DNA of 64,000 bases from Ornatilinea apprima (GCF_001306115.1 NZ_LGCL01000045.1:186001-250000), one strand, 5' to 3'; shown: positions 21,901-34,566, counted from the stretch's first letter. The notes: a model not told the origin generated them from the sequence alone. Program-made: numbers and translations.

Positions 21901-22991
21901 AGTTCCGTCAGGCCAAGAAACCGTATGATTTGCTGATGGTTGACCGGCAGATGCCCGGTCAGGTTAGCCTGGAGTGGGTAGATCGCTTATGGAAAGAAGG
22001 ATACCTGCCGGGCGGGGCGATTCTGATTTCGGCGTTGGGGGACAAGCCCAGCCATTTGGAGAAACCCTCGGTCTTTGCGGAAATCAGCAAGCCACTCAAG
22101 CTGCAAATCTTCCACGATACTCTGCAAAGTTATTTCAAGCATGAACATCGATCTGGTTCTGCTCAGGGGGAAAAGAGCCAGGGATTTGACCAGAAATTTG
22201 GCGAGAAATATCCAATGCGCATCTTGTTGGCCGAGGACAATCTCACCAATCAGAAAGTGGCGGTGGCCATTCTTGCAAAATTGGGCTACCGGGTAGATTT
22301 GGCTGCCAACGGGATTGAGGCGATGCAGGCGGTGGAACGGCAGAAGTATGATGTCGTTTTGATGGATGTGCAAATGCCGGAGATGGACGGCATTGAGGCA
22401 ACCCAACGAATCCGAAGCGAAGTAGCCAGCAGCCATCAGCCCGGACGGATTATCGCCCTGACCGCGAACGCGCTGGAAGGCGACCGGGAACGACTGATTG
22501 AAAGCGGTATGGATGATTATGTGAGCAAGCCCATCGCTGTGGAAAACTTAAAAGAGGCTTTGAAGAACGCCTATGAGAATCTTTTTGGGCGGCCGGACGT
22601 GGTGAATGTTGTTCTGGGTGGTTTTCAGGCGATTAACCACGCCCAGCTCCATGAATTGATTGAGCAAATTGGCGGAGACAATGGCGGCGGTTCAGCGCGT
22701 GAACTGCTGGATATTTTCACCAGTGAAGCCAGAGAAGGTATTATTGGCCTTGCAGAAGCCGTTGAGGAAAAAGATTATGTGCGCTGCAAGCACTATGCTC
22801 ATAACCTGAAAAGCACAAGCGCATATATTGGCGCAGAAAATCTTTCCAAACTTCTCGCAAAAATAGAGACTGCTACGTCGCACGGCCGGAATGAAGAAAT
22901 TCCAGGCCTCTACGCTGCCGCACGTGATGAATTCTCGCGTGTGCTGGTGGAATTGGAAAGAGTGCGCCAATTGGCTGGATGCGTGGATTAA
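18999..22991 (+). CDS. Membrane hybrid histidine kinase (7TM-PAS3-HisKA-HATPase-REC-REC-HPt)
   Basis: 1330 residues. Six to seven membrane segments (about 26-262) form an N-terminal sensor, followed by three PAS units (near 287, 417 and 540). The kinase core shows [19 protein letters not shown] with the phospho-His near 692, then N, G1 and G2 boxes ([22 protein letters not shown]). Two receivers follow: a divergent one (about 928-1045, [15 protein letters not shown]) and a canonical one (about 1072-1190, [22 protein letters not shown]). The C-terminus is an HPt domain with [11 protein letters not shown]. It should run an intramolecular phosphorelay. The TTG start is backed by GAAGG six bases upstream; an ATG at 19023 is the alternative. 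Confidence 0.92.
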   Translation: MKEESGKSMEKQQIKEALNKNESRHIVRFFMLLIVFFLGLLFLLQWETLGYSDYRLTILGGVAFLAGSVCLFFHSEREFELLNHLGHGLLLSGILLLISGSFGSFSDWLVYWEWWISISLIACSFLYGFSLKPRKSPMALKITRYAILLGLLLLAFFPYLLQSVTTGELALSRGATRLLQIIPLGLFAFIIWDLLRHRRQMDRRLCSLLLLSLSIFTLSNLVMMMSERSVDGYFLLAALFFFLAEIVLVSAIGEWVNLEFFHLRQTSKNAEEKLQTACNQISQLEAQIDILHQFMDEVPDLLFIKDRSGKFLYNNRAHLELLGMQNQIEALGKSDFDVFSFDRARQYYLEEQKVIQGILPELSIQSHTPSNKTGGKNVWLSETKVPMRNEHGEIIGLYCCSQDISERKNAEDALRESEERYRRLIESAPIPFLMVCQNEVVMVNNEAVAVLGGRSKEEIIQTPIHHFAPEIDLQRLDDQINFKAKSTKNTQPIELKVTRLDGYQIDVELMASKAEFFGMPAVQILFWDVTEQRKAEKGLRLSKDRLRLALESANQGLWDWNLLTNEMYFDETWAMIMGYREAAELQPVMSTWEKSIYPEDKKQVFRNLNDHLTGLRPNFTAEYRAYRSNSEVIWVQAKGRVVEWSVDGNPSRIMGTLQDINARKEVERDLQEARKAAEDAAKTKAEFLASMSHEIRTPMNAVIGMTSLLLDTELQAQQRDYVNTIRVSGDSLLSIINDILDFSKIEEGKLDLERQPFYLYDCVESAIDLVASKAQEKGLEVMYNLQGQVPIAIEGDVTRLRQILVNLLSNAVKFTDQGEVEVLVTSQTINEDWHQIQFSVRDTGIGIPREQQDRLFKSFTQIDASTTRKYGGTGLGLAISKRLAEIMGGTMWVESDEGTGSVFHFTVRTREIIFNIPQICRKDQPEFAGKRVLLVDDNFNHLNIIAEHLRGWNMEVDAFTSCDQADQQFRQAKKPYDLLMVDRQMPGQVSLEWVDRLWKEGYLPGGAILISALGDKPSHLEKPSVFAEISKPLKLQIFHDTLQSYFKHEHRSGSAQGEKSQGFDQKFGEKYPMRILLAEDNLTNQKVAVAILAKLGYRVDLAANGIEAMQAVERQKYDVVLMDVQMPEMDGIEATQRIRSEVASSHQPGRIIALTANALEGDRERLIESGMDDYVSKPIAVENLKEALKNAYENLFGRPDVVNVVLGGFQAINHAQLHELIEQIGGDNGGGSARELLDIFTSEAREGIIGLAEAVEEKDYVRCKHYAHNLKSTSAYIGAENLSKLLAKIETATSHGRNEEIPGLYAAARDEFSRVLVELERVRQLAGCVD

Positions 22992-23022
22992 TTCCTCTTC
23001 CAAGCAAAAAGCAGAAACGGAA

Positions 23023-23060
23023 AAAACAGGGCTGACCATTGCTGGGTTCAGCCCTGTTTT
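23023..23060. terminator. Bidirectional intrinsic terminator
   Basis: A 13-bp perfect stem (23023-23035 / 23048-23060) with a 12-base loop. Rightward it is followed by ATTGTTTTTTT, leftward by TTTTTTCC, so it can end both the hybrid kinase gene and the convergent HD-GYP gene. Confidence 0.88.
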
Positions 23061-23086
23061 ATTGTTTTTTTATGCGTTTTTGAGGA

Positions 23087-26000
23087 TCAAGCAAGGACGG
23101 GCTCGGCGTCCTCTTCCAGCACCTGAAGAAACATGGCGATCAATTGGGGATCAAAATGCGTGCCCGAGTTTTCTTGCATGTATTGTTTGATGCGCTCAGG
23201 CGGCCAGGCTCTGCGGTATGGCCGGTCCGAAGCCAGGGCGTCCCAAACATCCACCATCGCAAAAATGCGCGCTGGCAGCGGGATCTGGTTGCCTTGCAGA
23301 CCAAAGGGGTAGCCGGTGCCGTCCCATTTCTCGTGATGATAGTAGGGAATATCCAAAGCCGGGCGCAAGTAAGAAATGCGCGACAGCATTTCAAAGGCGT
23401 AAATGGGATGCTTTTGCATAATATCCCATTCTTCATTGGTTAATGGGCCAGGCTTGTGAAGAATATGATCAGGGATTCCCATTTTTCCAATGTCGTGCAG
23501 TAACGCGCCGCGGCGAATCTGGCTGATTTCCGATTCGGGTAAGCCCAGGCGGCGGGAGAGGCGCACGGTCATTTCGGTTACGCGCTGGCTGTGGCCTTTG
23601 GTTTCGTAATCGCGAAGCTCCAGCGCTCTGGACCAGCCTTCAAGCGTGTTATCGTAAGCGAGAACCAATTCTATGTTGGAGCGTTCCAGGTCTTCAAAGA
23701 GGGTGGCTTCATCCACGGCGATGGTCGCCTGACGGGAAAGCGTGTCGAAGAAGTTGAGCCATTCGGGAGTGGCATTCACGGGAGTGCGGTTGAACACCTC
23801 AATAACGCCTTTGATCTGTCCTTTGGAGATTAATGGCGCGCCGAAGTATGCCTGAAAGTCTTCCACGGTAAAGAACGAGTTAGCTTCAGAGCTGCTGGCC
23901 TGGAAGTTGGTATCCAAATAGATATCAGGGATTGTGATTGTTCTGCGCTCGGCTGCAACCTGACCAGAAAGACCTATGCCAAGCCGACAAGGCCGCATGG
24001 CCAGGTCTGTGTTATGAAAGCCAACGGTTTTGGATGCTTCAAGGGTGAGGGTGGTAGGTTGATAGAGCATGATGCGCGCCGCAGCTACATCTAATTGGCG
24101 GGTAACCTGTTCGAGAACCACATCAAGAATGGCATCCAGGTGGGTGTTGGTAGTGATGGCTTTGTCGATGGTGTGAAGAGCGTTGAGCCTTTTGATCTGC
24201 AATTGGGTTTCTTCAATTAATTGGAATCGCAGCAGAGAACTGGCAACGATTTCGCAGACTGTGGATAAGGAGCGCATGTCCGTGTGTGTTAATTCCCAAT
24301 GGGATTTAATCACCATTACACCAACGAGGTCGCTGCCAGTTAGCAATGGGAAGACGGATATGACGCGATCGAAAACGCCGGGGAAAAGATCTACAAATGC
24401 CGAGGGCATTTGTGAGGTTTTTACTTGGACCGGTTTTTGCTGGTGGATTATGGTGGATATGGAGGGAATATCGGGCAAAGTGTCAGCCAATTGTAGGCTG
24501 GTTTGGCCAGATGTTTTTACCACATGAAACTGTTGGCTGAGGTTGTCCTTCCAAGCCAGCACAGCGGCTTCGGCATTGGAAGTTGACATCGCATAATTGA
24601 GCAGCAATTGGTAAACATCCTCTGAGTTGTCAACGGCGCGCAGGTCTTTGGCAATTTGGGCGATGATTTCCATTTCGCGCTCACTCTCTACCCGTTCGGA
24701 CACATCGTGAAGGGTGGCAAACAAGTAGAGCTGGCTGTTAATAGTGATTGGGCCGGTGTAAACTTCGATTTCGCGCAGGTCCCCATTTTTAAGGCGATGC
24801 TTGCAAATAAATTGCTTGAGACTGCCATTTGAAATGGCCTTTAGCGCGGAAAAGATGGTCTCATTGGAGCGCATGTCGATGTCGGTGATGAGAAGGCTGG
24901 TTAGCTCTTGTTCGGTGTAGCCGTAAAAAGCGGCCGCGGCCGGGTTGGCAGAATGAATACGCCCATTCTGAGGATCTACAATTATCTGCATGGAAGGGTT
25001 TTCTTCAAAAATACTGCGGTAACGGTTTTCGCTCTCGAGCAATTTGGCTTGTGCTTTATTGCGCTGCAGAATGGCGATCAGCATGATAAAAATGACGGCC
25101 GATTGGAGTACAAGAAAAACCAAGACGCCCCAGAACAGGGGTTTGTTTTCCTCGTATAGAGATGGTTTTTGGTTGATGATCTGGCTGTCTTTAGGCAGGC
25201 TGGCACGGTGGATGCCCCAGCGCTGCAACTCGAGATAATCAAATTGATAGGCGGACGAGCCGAGCGTATTGACGGGAATGGAAGAAGCAGGTTCGCCTGC
25301 TAGAATTCGTTTGGCGATTTTCCCGGCAGCTTCGCCTTCCAGGAAACCCGTTCCCAGTTTGCCACCGACGATTCCGTGACCCAGGTACATGCCCGCGTGA
25401 GCAAAAATGGGCGCAGGCGAGGCTTCTGAAAGGCGGGGTAGGAAATTCTGGTAATCAACATAGGTTCCGTCCGCATCACGAAAGAAATCCGAATAGTAAA
25501 CGATGCTTTCAGCAGGCAGCTTGCTGACCTGGGCGAGCAGCTCTTCTTGCGTCAGGCCATGTTCACCATCCAGGAAAATGAGCGGCACAGCGAAAACCCC
25601 TTCATCAATCATGCTCTCGATGGCTTTCCGGTTGGCTTGACTGCTGAGGGTTTTATCGGTGATGATGAAAACTCTTTTGGCTTTGGGATAGAGGCGCAGG
25701 TCAGTGTTGATGCTGGTGAAATCGTTCACCTCAGCAACCCCGGTGATGTTAAGCTGACCAGACAGGTATTTGGGTTGGAAATCATTGACGCCTAAGAATA
25801 AGACAGGAGCTTTGCCGAACAGATCTTCTCGATGCTGGAGGGTGAATTGAAAGGCGGGGTCATCCAGTGTGATGATGAGGTCAAATTTATAATTATGATA
25901 TTTTTGCTTGTATGCAACATAGAGCATTTGAAGGTAAGATTCTGATTCATTGCGTTTGGTGTCCATGAATTCGGTTTGAACATTTGCGTTGGCGGGAAGT

Positions 26001-26188
26001 TGTGAAAGCAACCCCCGCATTTCATCATCTGACCATTCAAAGCCGTAATGATAGGAATTGAGGATGAGGATTTGTTGCGGTTTTTCTTCCTGGGCGGAAA
26101 CCCTTGTGACATGGGCAAACCAGGGGATACTCAATGAAAACAGGATGAGCACCAGTAAGTTGGGTTGGAATATTTTTCTTCTTGCCAT
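23087..26188 (-). CDS. Sensor protein: ABC substrate-binding-like domain, TM, PAS, GAFs, HD-GYP
   Basis: 1033 residues from the ATG that begins a good signal peptide (MARRKIFQPNLLVLILFSLS, cleaved near VSAQ). Upstream in-frame TTG and ATG starts have no ribosome site. The periplasmic part (about 40-350) resembles ABC_sub_bind sensor domains. A membrane segment lies near 355-380 and is followed by PAS and two GAF domains. The C-terminal HD-GYP domain has LLHDIGKMGIPD and HHEKWDGTGYPFGL, so c-di-GMP hydrolysis is expected. It is the second HD-GYP protein in 10 kb and lies convergent to the hybrid kinase. The ligand is unknown. Confidence 0.88.
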   Translation of the reverse strand: MARRKIFQPNLLVLILFSLSIPWFAHVTRVSAQEEKPQQILILNSYHYGFEWSDDEMRGLLSQLPANANVQTEFMDTKRNESESYLQMLYVAYKQKYHNYKFDLIITLDDPAFQFTLQHREDLFGKAPVLFLGVNDFQPKYLSGQLNITGVAEVNDFTSINTDLRLYPKAKRVFIITDKTLSSQANRKAIESMIDEGVFAVPLIFLDGEHGLTQEELLAQVSKLPAESIVYYSDFFRDADGTYVDYQNFLPRLSEASPAPIFAHAGMYLGHGIVGGKLGTGFLEGEAAGKIAKRILAGEPASSIPVNTLGSSAYQFDYLELQRWGIHRASLPKDSQIINQKPSLYEENKPLFWGVLVFLVLQSAVIFIMLIAILQRNKAQAKLLESENRYRSIFEENPSMQIIVDPQNGRIHSANPAAAAFYGYTEQELTSLLITDIDMRSNETIFSALKAISNGSLKQFICKHRLKNGDLREIEVYTGPITINSQLYLFATLHDVSERVESEREMEIIAQIAKDLRAVDNSEDVYQLLLNYAMSTSNAEAAVLAWKDNLSQQFHVVKTSGQTSLQLADTLPDIPSISTIIHQQKPVQVKTSQMPSAFVDLFPGVFDRVISVFPLLTGSDLVGVMVIKSHWELTHTDMRSLSTVCEIVASSLLRFQLIEETQLQIKRLNALHTIDKAITTNTHLDAILDVVLEQVTRQLDVAAARIMLYQPTTLTLEASKTVGFHNTDLAMRPCRLGIGLSGQVAAERRTITIPDIYLDTNFQASSSEANSFFTVEDFQAYFGAPLISKGQIKGVIEVFNRTPVNATPEWLNFFDTLSRQATIAVDEATLFEDLERSNIELVLAYDNTLEGWSRALELRDYETKGHSQRVTEMTVRLSRRLGLPESEISQIRRGALLHDIGKMGIPDHILHKPGPLTNEEWDIMQKHPIYAFEMLSRISYLRPALDIPYYHHEKWDGTGYPFGLQGNQIPLPARIFAMVDVWDALASDRPYRRAWPPERIKQYMQENSGTHFDPQLIAMFLQVLEEDAEPVLA

Positions 26189-26326
26189 TTGATGTTTAAG
26201 AATAGTCATAATTGGTGATAATAAAATTATCACAAAAACGGTCTGTAATTTGAATAAAGTTCGTGTAAAAAAAGAGTTGGAATTGTGTAAAGGCAATTTG
26301 AACGGCAGCAGGTAATCGCCGCCTGA

Positions 26327-26698
26327 TTATTCTTCTTCAATCTCCCGGCGGTGCTGCCATTTCTGCCACGGCCATAGCCCGGTGATTTCCAACTCTACCG
26401 TGGCGCTCAAGAAGGTACGGATAAGGATGAGCAGCGCGAGGGTTGAAAGGCCTTGTAAGGTTGGTTCCACGGCTACAGTACGGATGATATCCGCGGCTAT
26501 TAGAAATTCAAGACAAAGCAGCAACGAGCGCCCCAATTCTTTGCGATAGAGCGCGTAATTATTGTTTTCAATGTGATGGTTAAACAAACGGTAAAAATAG
26601 CGGATGGTGGCGGTGAGAATGCCCGCGATAATCAGGAAGACCCCCGCTGCGTCGACCAGTAAAGAGATGTTGACAAACACCTCGCTCAATTGATCCAT
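26327..26698 (-). CDS. DUF1622 family membrane protein
   Basis: 123 residues with three hydrophobic segments (about 8-30, 58-75, 82-100). The pattern RYFYRLF...YRKELGRSLLLCLEFLIAADIIRTV is characteristic of DUF1622. AAGGA precedes the ATG. Function is unknown; the family is a small integral membrane protein found in many bacteria. It follows the direction of the HD-GYP gene but is separated by more than 100 bases. Confidence 0.85.
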   Translation of the reverse strand: MDQLSEVFVNISLLVDAAGVFLIIAGILTATIRYFYRLFNHHIENNNYALYRKELGRSLLLCLEFLIAADIIRTVAVEPTLQGLSTLALLILIRTFLSATVELEITGLWPWQKWQHRREIEEE

Positions 26699-26812
26699 GC
26701 TGCTGTCCTTTCTTTGTGTAGAAGTGGTCCTGGCTGGCCGGCTGGGCGGGAAACGAAAAGCGTGAAAAGCCAGTATCTATCTCATCCTTATTTTATCCGG
26801 GTTGATAAAGGG

Positions 26813-26845
26813 TTACAAATCCGTATCCATATTGTGAATTTGTAA
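26813..26845. promoter_or_regulatory. Inverted repeat upstream of XRE-cupin gene
   Basis: An 8-bp inverted repeat, TTACAAAT and ATTTGTAA, separated by 17 bases and about 80 bases before the regulator start. It is a candidate operator for the XRE protein or for the divergent DUF1622 gene. No binding evidence beyond the symmetry. Confidence 0.35.
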
Positions 26846-26925
26846 TTAACTTTCAAGGTTGGGCGGCGGCAGTGTTGTGGTATAAATAGGGACACATGTA
26901 CATTATTCCTTAATAGAGGGAAGCA

Positions 26926-27543
26926 ATGGCAACAGACAAGTCACTTGGGGAAAGACTGAAGAAGCGGCGGTTGGAATCTGGGATGAGCCTGAGAAAACTG
27001 GCGGAATTGACGGGAGTAACCGCTTCGTTTTTGAGCCAGGTGGAACATGGGAAAGTTAATGTTTCGCTGAACTCTCTGCAAAACATCTCGGAAGCGCTGA
27101 ATGTGCATTTGTCTTATTTCTTGTCGGATCCAACCACTTTGGCGGAAGACGCTGAGATTGGGGAGGGATTGCCTCGCGCGACAGGAGAGCGAGCAGCGGC
27201 TTATTCGCCGGTGGTCAGGGTGAATGAGCGCGCGCAGCTTTTTCTTCCGATGACAGGCGCGGCTTACGAAATGCTGGTGCCGAGTTTTGGTAATAAAATG
27301 GTGGCCATCAGCGGGCGGCTGGCGCCGGGAACGGGCAATGCAGCCCGAAAACTGCGTGAGCCCACCGAAGAATTTCTTTACCTGCTTTCCGGGAATCTGC
27401 TGGTGGGGTTGAACAGCGGCGAATATGTTTTGTGTCCCGGCGAATCGATCTATTTCAAAGGCGATGACCTGGTGCAGTTATCCTGCCATTCGGAGGAAGA
27501 AGACGCGGTGTGGATTTCGGTAATCAGCCCGCCCGTTTTCTAG
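26926..27543 (+). CDS. XRE-family transcription regulator with C-terminal cupin
   Basis: 205 residues. The N-terminal helix-turn-helix (about 8-65) has MSLRKLAELTGVTASFLSQVEHG. The C-terminal cupin (about 120-200) shows EPTEEFLYLLSGNLLVGLNSGEYVLCPGESIYF. This HTH-cupin layout is found in regulators of amino acid, polyamine or small-metabolite use, with the cupin as ligand sensor. AGAGGGA precedes the ATG. It stands alone, divergent from DUF1622 and convergent with the pheA end. Its targets are unknown. Confidence 0.9.
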   Translation: MATDKSLGERLKKRRLESGMSLRKLAELTGVTASFLSQVEHGKVNVSLNSLQNISEALNVHLSYFLSDPTTLAEDAEIGEGLPRATGERAAAYSPVVRVNERAQLFLPMTGAAYEMLVPSFGNKMVAISGRLAPGTGNAARKLREPTEEFLYLLSGNLLVGLNSGEYVLCPGESIYFKGDDLVQLSCHSEEEDAVWISVISPPVF

Positions 27544-27557
27544 ATATCATGAATGGA

Positions 27558-27583
27558 AAACCGGTTCCCTGAGGAGCCGGTTT
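27558..27583 (+). terminator. Hairpin terminator after XRE-cupin gene
   Basis: An 11-bp stem including one G-T pair (27558-27568 / 27573-27583) around a CTGA loop, 15 bases after the stop. The following sequence is only moderately T-rich. Confidence 0.6.
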
Positions 27584-27614
27584 ATTGATTCTGGATAGTT
27601 TGCGATTTTTGTCG

Positions 27615-28469
27615 TTACTCGCTCGCGCCGGTGAGCTGTGTTTTTGATCGCGGATAAGATCCGAGGAGGCGGAAAAGGGGTGCCATTTCTTGCAGTTCGG
27701 CTAGCGCCGCAGCAATTTGCGGCTGGCTGGCAGCGCCTTCAAAGTCGATGTAGAAAAGATATTCCCACATTTTCCCCACCCAGGGACGGGATTCAATTTT
27801 TAACAGGTTGATTCCGCGCCGGGCGAAAACGCTGAGTGCCGTGTATAGCGAGCCGGGCTGATGATTGAGGGAGAAGACCAGCGAGGTTTTGGCGTTTTCT
27901 TGCGGGCTAACGGGCTGCGGATGTATACGAAGAAAGCGGGTGTAATTGTGCTGGCTGTCTTGAATTCCGTGATCGAGGATGCGCATCTCATACAGCTCGG
28001 CGGCGCGCTGTGAGGCAATCGCTGCCATCCGGCGGTCGCCGGATTCTTTCAGCATTTTCACGCTGCCGGCAGTATCGTACACGGCGGTTACTTTAACACC
28101 GGGCAAGCGGGAGAGGTAGCCGGCACACTGCGCCAGGGCCTGCGGGTGGCTGATCACCTGGGTGAGAGCGGAGCGTTCGGTGTCGGGGAAAGCGATGAGG
28201 CAGTGCTCAATTTTGTGATCGTGCTCGCCGGTGATGAAAAGGTTGTATTTGAGCAGCAGGTCGTAGTTCTGGTGGATGCTGCCGGCCTGGGAATTTTCGA
28301 TGGGAATGAGTCCCTGGTCGGCGCGCCCGGAAGTAACGGCCAGAAACACCTCTTCAAAGGATTCGCAGGGCAGGGTGGTAATCTGGTCTCCAAAACTGGC
28401 GAAGGCGGCCGCCTCAGAGAATGCGCCGTGCTCGCCTTGAAAGGCTATGATGGGAAGGTCTGTTTTCAA
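27615..28469 (-). CDS. pheA: Prephenate dehydratase
   Basis: 284 residues from a TTG preceded by AGGAG at five bases; longer upstream frames add unrelated residues. It converts prephenate to phenylpyruvate in phenylalanine synthesis. The PDT domain begins IIAFQGEHGAFSEAAA, has IPIENSQAGSI and the NYTRFLRI motif with the catalytic Thr. The C-terminal ACT domain (about 195-280, with SLVFSLNHQPGSLYTALSVF and KIESRPW) suggests feedback control by phenylalanine. It lies behind ilvE in the same direction as the branched-chain operon, with a hairpin between them. Confidence 0.94.
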   Translation of the reverse strand: MKTDLPIIAFQGEHGAFSEAAAFASFGDQITTLPCESFEEVFLAVTSGRADQGLIPIENSQAGSIHQNYDLLLKYNLFITGEHDHKIEHCLIAFPDTERSALTQVISHPQALAQCAGYLSRLPGVKVTAVYDTAGSVKMLKESGDRRMAAIASQRAAELYEMRILDHGIQDSQHNYTRFLRIHPQPVSPQENAKTSLVFSLNHQPGSLYTALSVFARRGINLLKIESRPWVGKMWEYLFYIDFEGAASQPQIAAALAELQEMAPLFRLLGSYPRSKTQLTGASE

Positions 28470-28525
28470 TCGGACTCCTGAATTGCTGGCCGCTTGGGAA
28501 GTCTGGCATAACTGATTTGATGCTA

Positions 28526-28563
28526 GCCATCCCCTCAACGCGGCTGTGGAGTGAGGGGATGGC
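28526..28563 (-). terminator. 12-bp hairpin between ilvE and pheA
   Basis: Perfect arms 28526-28537 and 28552-28563, starting about 20 bases after ilvE stops. No T-run follows leftwards, so it may be a weak terminator, a processing or 3'-stabilising hairpin that sets pheA expression below the ilv-leu genes. Confidence 0.5.
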
Positions 28564-28584
28564 GAAGTTTGGATGAAAAGGCTT

Positions 28585-29505
28585 TTAAGAAACGTAATGC
28601 AGCCATTGCGCATAGGCGTCGTTCTGGCCATGAATCGCGGCCTGATACGCCTGCTGGATTTTTCGGGTGATGGGACCGCCCTGACCACTGCCGATCACGC
28701 GGTGGTCAATTTCCCAGAGCGGCACGCATTCCGCCGCCGAACCGCACACGAAGACCTCATCGGCGATGTAGAGCTGGTCGCGCGAAATGGGTTGTTCAAT
28801 GATTTCAAAGCCCATTTCGGTGGCAATGGTGATGAGCGTATCGCGGGTGATGCCTTCCAGGATGGTGGTGGTGGGTGGGGTATAGATCTTGCCATCACGA
28901 ACGACAAAAATATTTTCACCGGTGCATTCGCCTACATAGCCCTGCGGGTCAAGCATGATGGCTTCGTCAAAGCCTAAACGGACCGATTCGGTTTTGGCGA
29001 GCATGCTATTGGCATAATTGCCGGTGATTTTGGCTTTGGTCATGTTGACGTTGGGGTGCAGGCGGGTGAACGATGAGATGTTGGCGCGAATGCCTTTTTC
29101 CAGCGCTTCGGGTCCCAGGTAGCTGCCCCATTCCCAGGCGGCGATGCCCAACTGAGGGGTGGCTGTATCGAGGTTGAGGCCTAAATTGGGCGCAGAAAGA
29201 TAGAGCAGGGGGCGGATGTAGCATTCTTTGAATCCATTCGCCGCGACAACATCAAGGGTAGCCCGGTCGATCTCTTGCAGGCTGTAGGGCAGGGTGTTGA
29301 AGCCCATCACCTTGGCGGAATTGATCAAGCGCTGGGAGTGTTCCGTCAGTCGAAAGATAGCCGGTCCTTTGGGGGTGTCGTAACAGCGGATGCCTTCAAA
29401 GGCGCCCACGCCATAGTGCAGCGAGGTGTTGAGGAAATGAATGGTAGCTTTTTCTGTTTCAACCAGCTTTCCGTTCAACCAGATATATTTTGATTCCAAC
29501 GACAT
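28585..29505 (-). CDS. ilvE: Branched-chain amino acid aminotransferase
   Basis: 306 residues, normal class IV aminotransferase length. It carries out the last step of Ile, Val and Leu synthesis with PLP. The start MSLESKYIWLNGKLVE and LHYGVGAFEGIRCYDT are typical. The PLP lysine is K159 in KITGNYANSMLAK, the same number as in the E. coli enzyme. EAIMLDPQGYVGECTGENIFVV follows. AGGAG precedes the ATG. It is the last branched-chain gene of the operon, 25 bases behind leuB. Confidence 0.96.
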   Translation of the reverse strand: MSLESKYIWLNGKLVETEKATIHFLNTSLHYGVGAFEGIRCYDTPKGPAIFRLTEHSQRLINSAKVMGFNTLPYSLQEIDRATLDVVAANGFKECYIRPLLYLSAPNLGLNLDTATPQLGIAAWEWGSYLGPEALEKGIRANISSFTRLHPNVNMTKAKITGNYANSMLAKTESVRLGFDEAIMLDPQGYVGECTGENIFVVRDGKIYTPPTTTILEGITRDTLITIATEMGFEIIEQPISRDQLYIADEVFVCGSAAECVPLWEIDHRVIGSGQGGPITRKIQQAYQAAIHGQNDAYAQWLHYVS

Positions 29506-29530
29506 AGTGTTTCTCCTTTAGTGTGGTGAA

Positions 29531-30589
29531 TTAAAATTGTTCGAGCATATAATCCGCAACCTGCGAGGTGGACAGCTTTCCGCCCAGATCGGGGGTGCAG
29601 GCTCTGGCATGGATGGCTTTTTCTACGGCGTTTTCCAGCGCGGCAGCTTCTACTTCCAATTTGAGCGAGTAGCGCAGTAGAAGCGCGGCGCTTAAGATGG
29701 TGCCGATGGGGTTGGCGGTGCCTTTACCGGCGATATCGGGGGCGGAGCCGTGAATAGGTTCGTAGAGACCGGGGCCGCTTTCACCCAGCGAGGCTGATGG
29801 CAGAAGCCCCATCGAGCCGGCCAGCAGAGAAGCCTCATCGGTGAGGATGTCGCCAAAGGTATTCTCAGTCACCATCACATCAAAGCTGGCGGGGGAGGCG
29901 ATCAGTTTCATGGATGCGGTGTCGACCAGCATGTGTTCGAGGGTGACATCGGGATAATCGGCGGCGACGCGGTTGGTGACCCGGCGCCAGAGGCGCGAGG
30001 TGGCGAGGACATTGGCTTTATCCACCGAGGTTACTTTTTTCTTGCGGTTTTGCGCCATCTGAAAAGCCAGGCGAACCACCCGTTCCACTTCGCTCTCGGT
30101 GTATTCCATCGTATCCACGGCGTGGGCCTGTCCGTTGACCACGTCTTCGCCTTTAGGGCTGCCGAAGTACAGGCCGCCGGTCAGCTCGCGGACGACGACC
30201 ATATCCACATTTTTGAGCACTTCGGGCTTGATGGGAGAGGCGTCCAGCAGGGCATGATGAACCTTGACCGGGCGCAGGTTGGCAAAAACGCCCAGGCCTT
30301 TGCGCAGTTTGAGCAAGCCCTGTTCGGGGCGCACGGCGGCGTTGGGGTCGTCCCATTTTGGGCCGCCCACCGCGCCCAAGAGCACCGCGTCTGCGGATTG
30401 GCACGCGGCCAGGGCTTCGTCCGTCAGGGCGGTGCCGTGCTGGTCAATGCTGCAGCCGCCGATCAGGTGGGTAGTATAGCGGAAAGTGTGCCCATAACGG
30501 GCGGCAACGGCATCCAGCATGCGCTGCGCCTGGGCGACCACTTCGGGGCCGATGCCGTCTCCCGGGGTGAGTGCAATGTAAGCTTGCAT
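29531..30589 (-). CDS. leuB: 3-isopropylmalate dehydrogenase
   Basis: 352 residues, full length. It oxidises and decarboxylates 3-isopropylmalate (and 3-methylmalate in the citramalate route) with NAD. It has [10 protein letters not shown] at the N-terminus, [18 protein letters not shown]-like [15 protein letters not shown], and the metal-binding Asp cluster region with [22 protein letters not shown] near the C-terminus. GGAG precedes the ATG. It sits 26 bases behind cimA. Confidence 0.97.
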   Translation of the reverse strand: MQAYIALTPGDGIGPEVVAQAQRMLDAVAARYGHTFRYTTHLIGGCSIDQHGTALTDEALAACQSADAVLLGAVGGPKWDDPNAAVRPEQGLLKLRKGLGVFANLRPVKVHHALLDASPIKPEVLKNVDMVVVRELTGGLYFGSPKGEDVVNGQAHAVDTMEYTESEVERVVRLAFQMAQNRKKKVTSVDKANVLATSRLWRRVTNRVAADYPDVTLEHMLVDTASMKLIASPASFDVMVTENTFGDILTDEASLLAGSMGLLPSASLGESGPGLYEPIHGSAPDIAGKGTANPIGTILSAALLLRYSLKLEVEAAALENAVEKAIHARACTPDLGGKLSTSQVADYMLEQF

Positions 30590-30615
30590 GAAGTCTCCTT
30601 AGATAATGAAGTAGA

Positions 30616-32169
<1,554 letters not shown>

Positions 32170-32202
32170 CAGAAATTCTCCCGCTGGCGGCCGGTGAAGG
32201 CG

Positions 32203-32796
32203 CTAAAAAGCCTGATGGGCCGCTTCGTATTGGTTGATAGCTTCAGAAAAGGATAAAACGTAATCGAGGTCGTCCATCCCATGCAACAGACAGTGTTTGG
32301 AGAAGGGATGGATATCGAAAGACTGCGTGACCCCGCCGGGCAAGGTTACGGTTTGGGCGGCCAGGTCGATGGAGACGGTGGCGAGGGGATCGGCTGCCAG
32401 GCTATTCACCAACGCCTGGTGGACGGATGGCGGGACAATCACCGGCAGAAGGCCGTTCTTTTGAGCGTTGTTGAAGAAGATGTCGGCAAAGGATGTGGAG
32501 ATGATGGCGCGAATGCCGAAGTCGGTCAGCGCCCAGGGCGCGTGTTCGCGCGAGGAACCGCAGCCAAAGTTATCCCCGGCCAGCAAGATTTGCGCGCTGT
32601 CAAACGGCGGCTGGTTGAGGATGAAGTTGGGGTCGGGTTCGCCGCCGGGCGTGTAGCGCCAATCGGAGAACAATTTGCTGCCCAGGCCGGCTTTGTCGAT
32701 GCCTTTCAGGAAGCGCGCCGGGATGATCTGGTCGGTATCAATGTCGTTGACCAGTAGCGGAGCGACCAGGGATGTGAGGGTGGTGAATGCTTGCAT
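32203..32796 (-). CDS. leuD: 3-isopropylmalate dehydratase small subunit
   Basis: 197 residues, typical length. It pairs with LeuC to isomerise 2-isopropylmalate and also citramalate. Motifs DIDTDQIIPARFLK and NFGCGSSREHAPWAL are present. It lies directly after leuC with a 17-base gap; the ribosome site is weak, so translation may be coupled to leuC. Confidence 0.96.
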   Translation of the reverse strand: MQAFTTLTSLVAPLLVNDIDTDQIIPARFLKGIDKAGLGSKLFSDWRYTPGGEPDPNFILNQPPFDSAQILLAGDNFGCGSSREHAPWALTDFGIRAIISTSFADIFFNNAQKNGLLPVIVPPSVHQALVNSLAADPLATVSIDLAAQTVTLPGGVTQSFDIHPFSKHCLLHGMDDLDYVLSFSEAINQYEAAHQAF

Positions 32797-32813
32797 GACT
32801 GTGCTTTGCCTTT

Positions 32814-34229
<1,416 letters not shown>

Positions 34230-34273
34230 GATATTTTCAATTGTGGCGGAATGAATGCGGTCAAGGTGGGCTG

Positions 34274-34501
34274 TTAGAAGATCCAACCGGAGGGCATGGT
34301 GGTGGTTTTTGGGAACTTCTCTGGTGAGCGGGGAGCCTGGGCGTCCTGTTCATTGGCGCAATGGCCCGCATCGGATGCCATTGCCGATTTTCCGTTGGAC
34401 GAAGCTTCCATGCCGCTCATGTCCCAGCCTTCGGGAAACGTGCGGGTTTTGGGAAATTTATCGTGAGAGCGCTCGGATTGGGGGAATTTGGAGTCTGCCA
34501 T
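34274..34501 (-). CDS. Small protein with duplicated KFPKTxTxPxGW motif, in leu operon
   Basis: 75 residues between leuA and leuC, same direction, with GGAAGG seven bases before its ATG. It contains [17 protein letters not shown] near residues 14-30 and [15 protein letters not shown] at the very end, two copies of one motif. The protein is polar with no signal, membrane segment or cysteine cluster beyond one Cys. I do not recognise a family. The good ribosome site, the repeat and the operon position argue for a real gene. It could bind a pathway enzyme or be a regulatory small protein; this is inference. Confidence 0.7.
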   Translation of the reverse strand: MADSKFPQSERSHDKFPKTRTFPEGWDMSGMEASSNGKSAMASDAGHCANEQDAQAPRSPEKFPKTTTMPSGWIF

Positions 34502-34566
34502 TGGTTACCTTCCTATCTTGAAAATCAAATGAATACTGAAAAAGTGATTGGATTCAACAAGGGTTA

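Noticed and set aside
28470..28688. Longer N-terminus for prephenate dehydratase
   Set aside because: The extra 73 residues are not family-like and cross the hairpin at 28526-28563; the TTG at 28469 has AGGAG.
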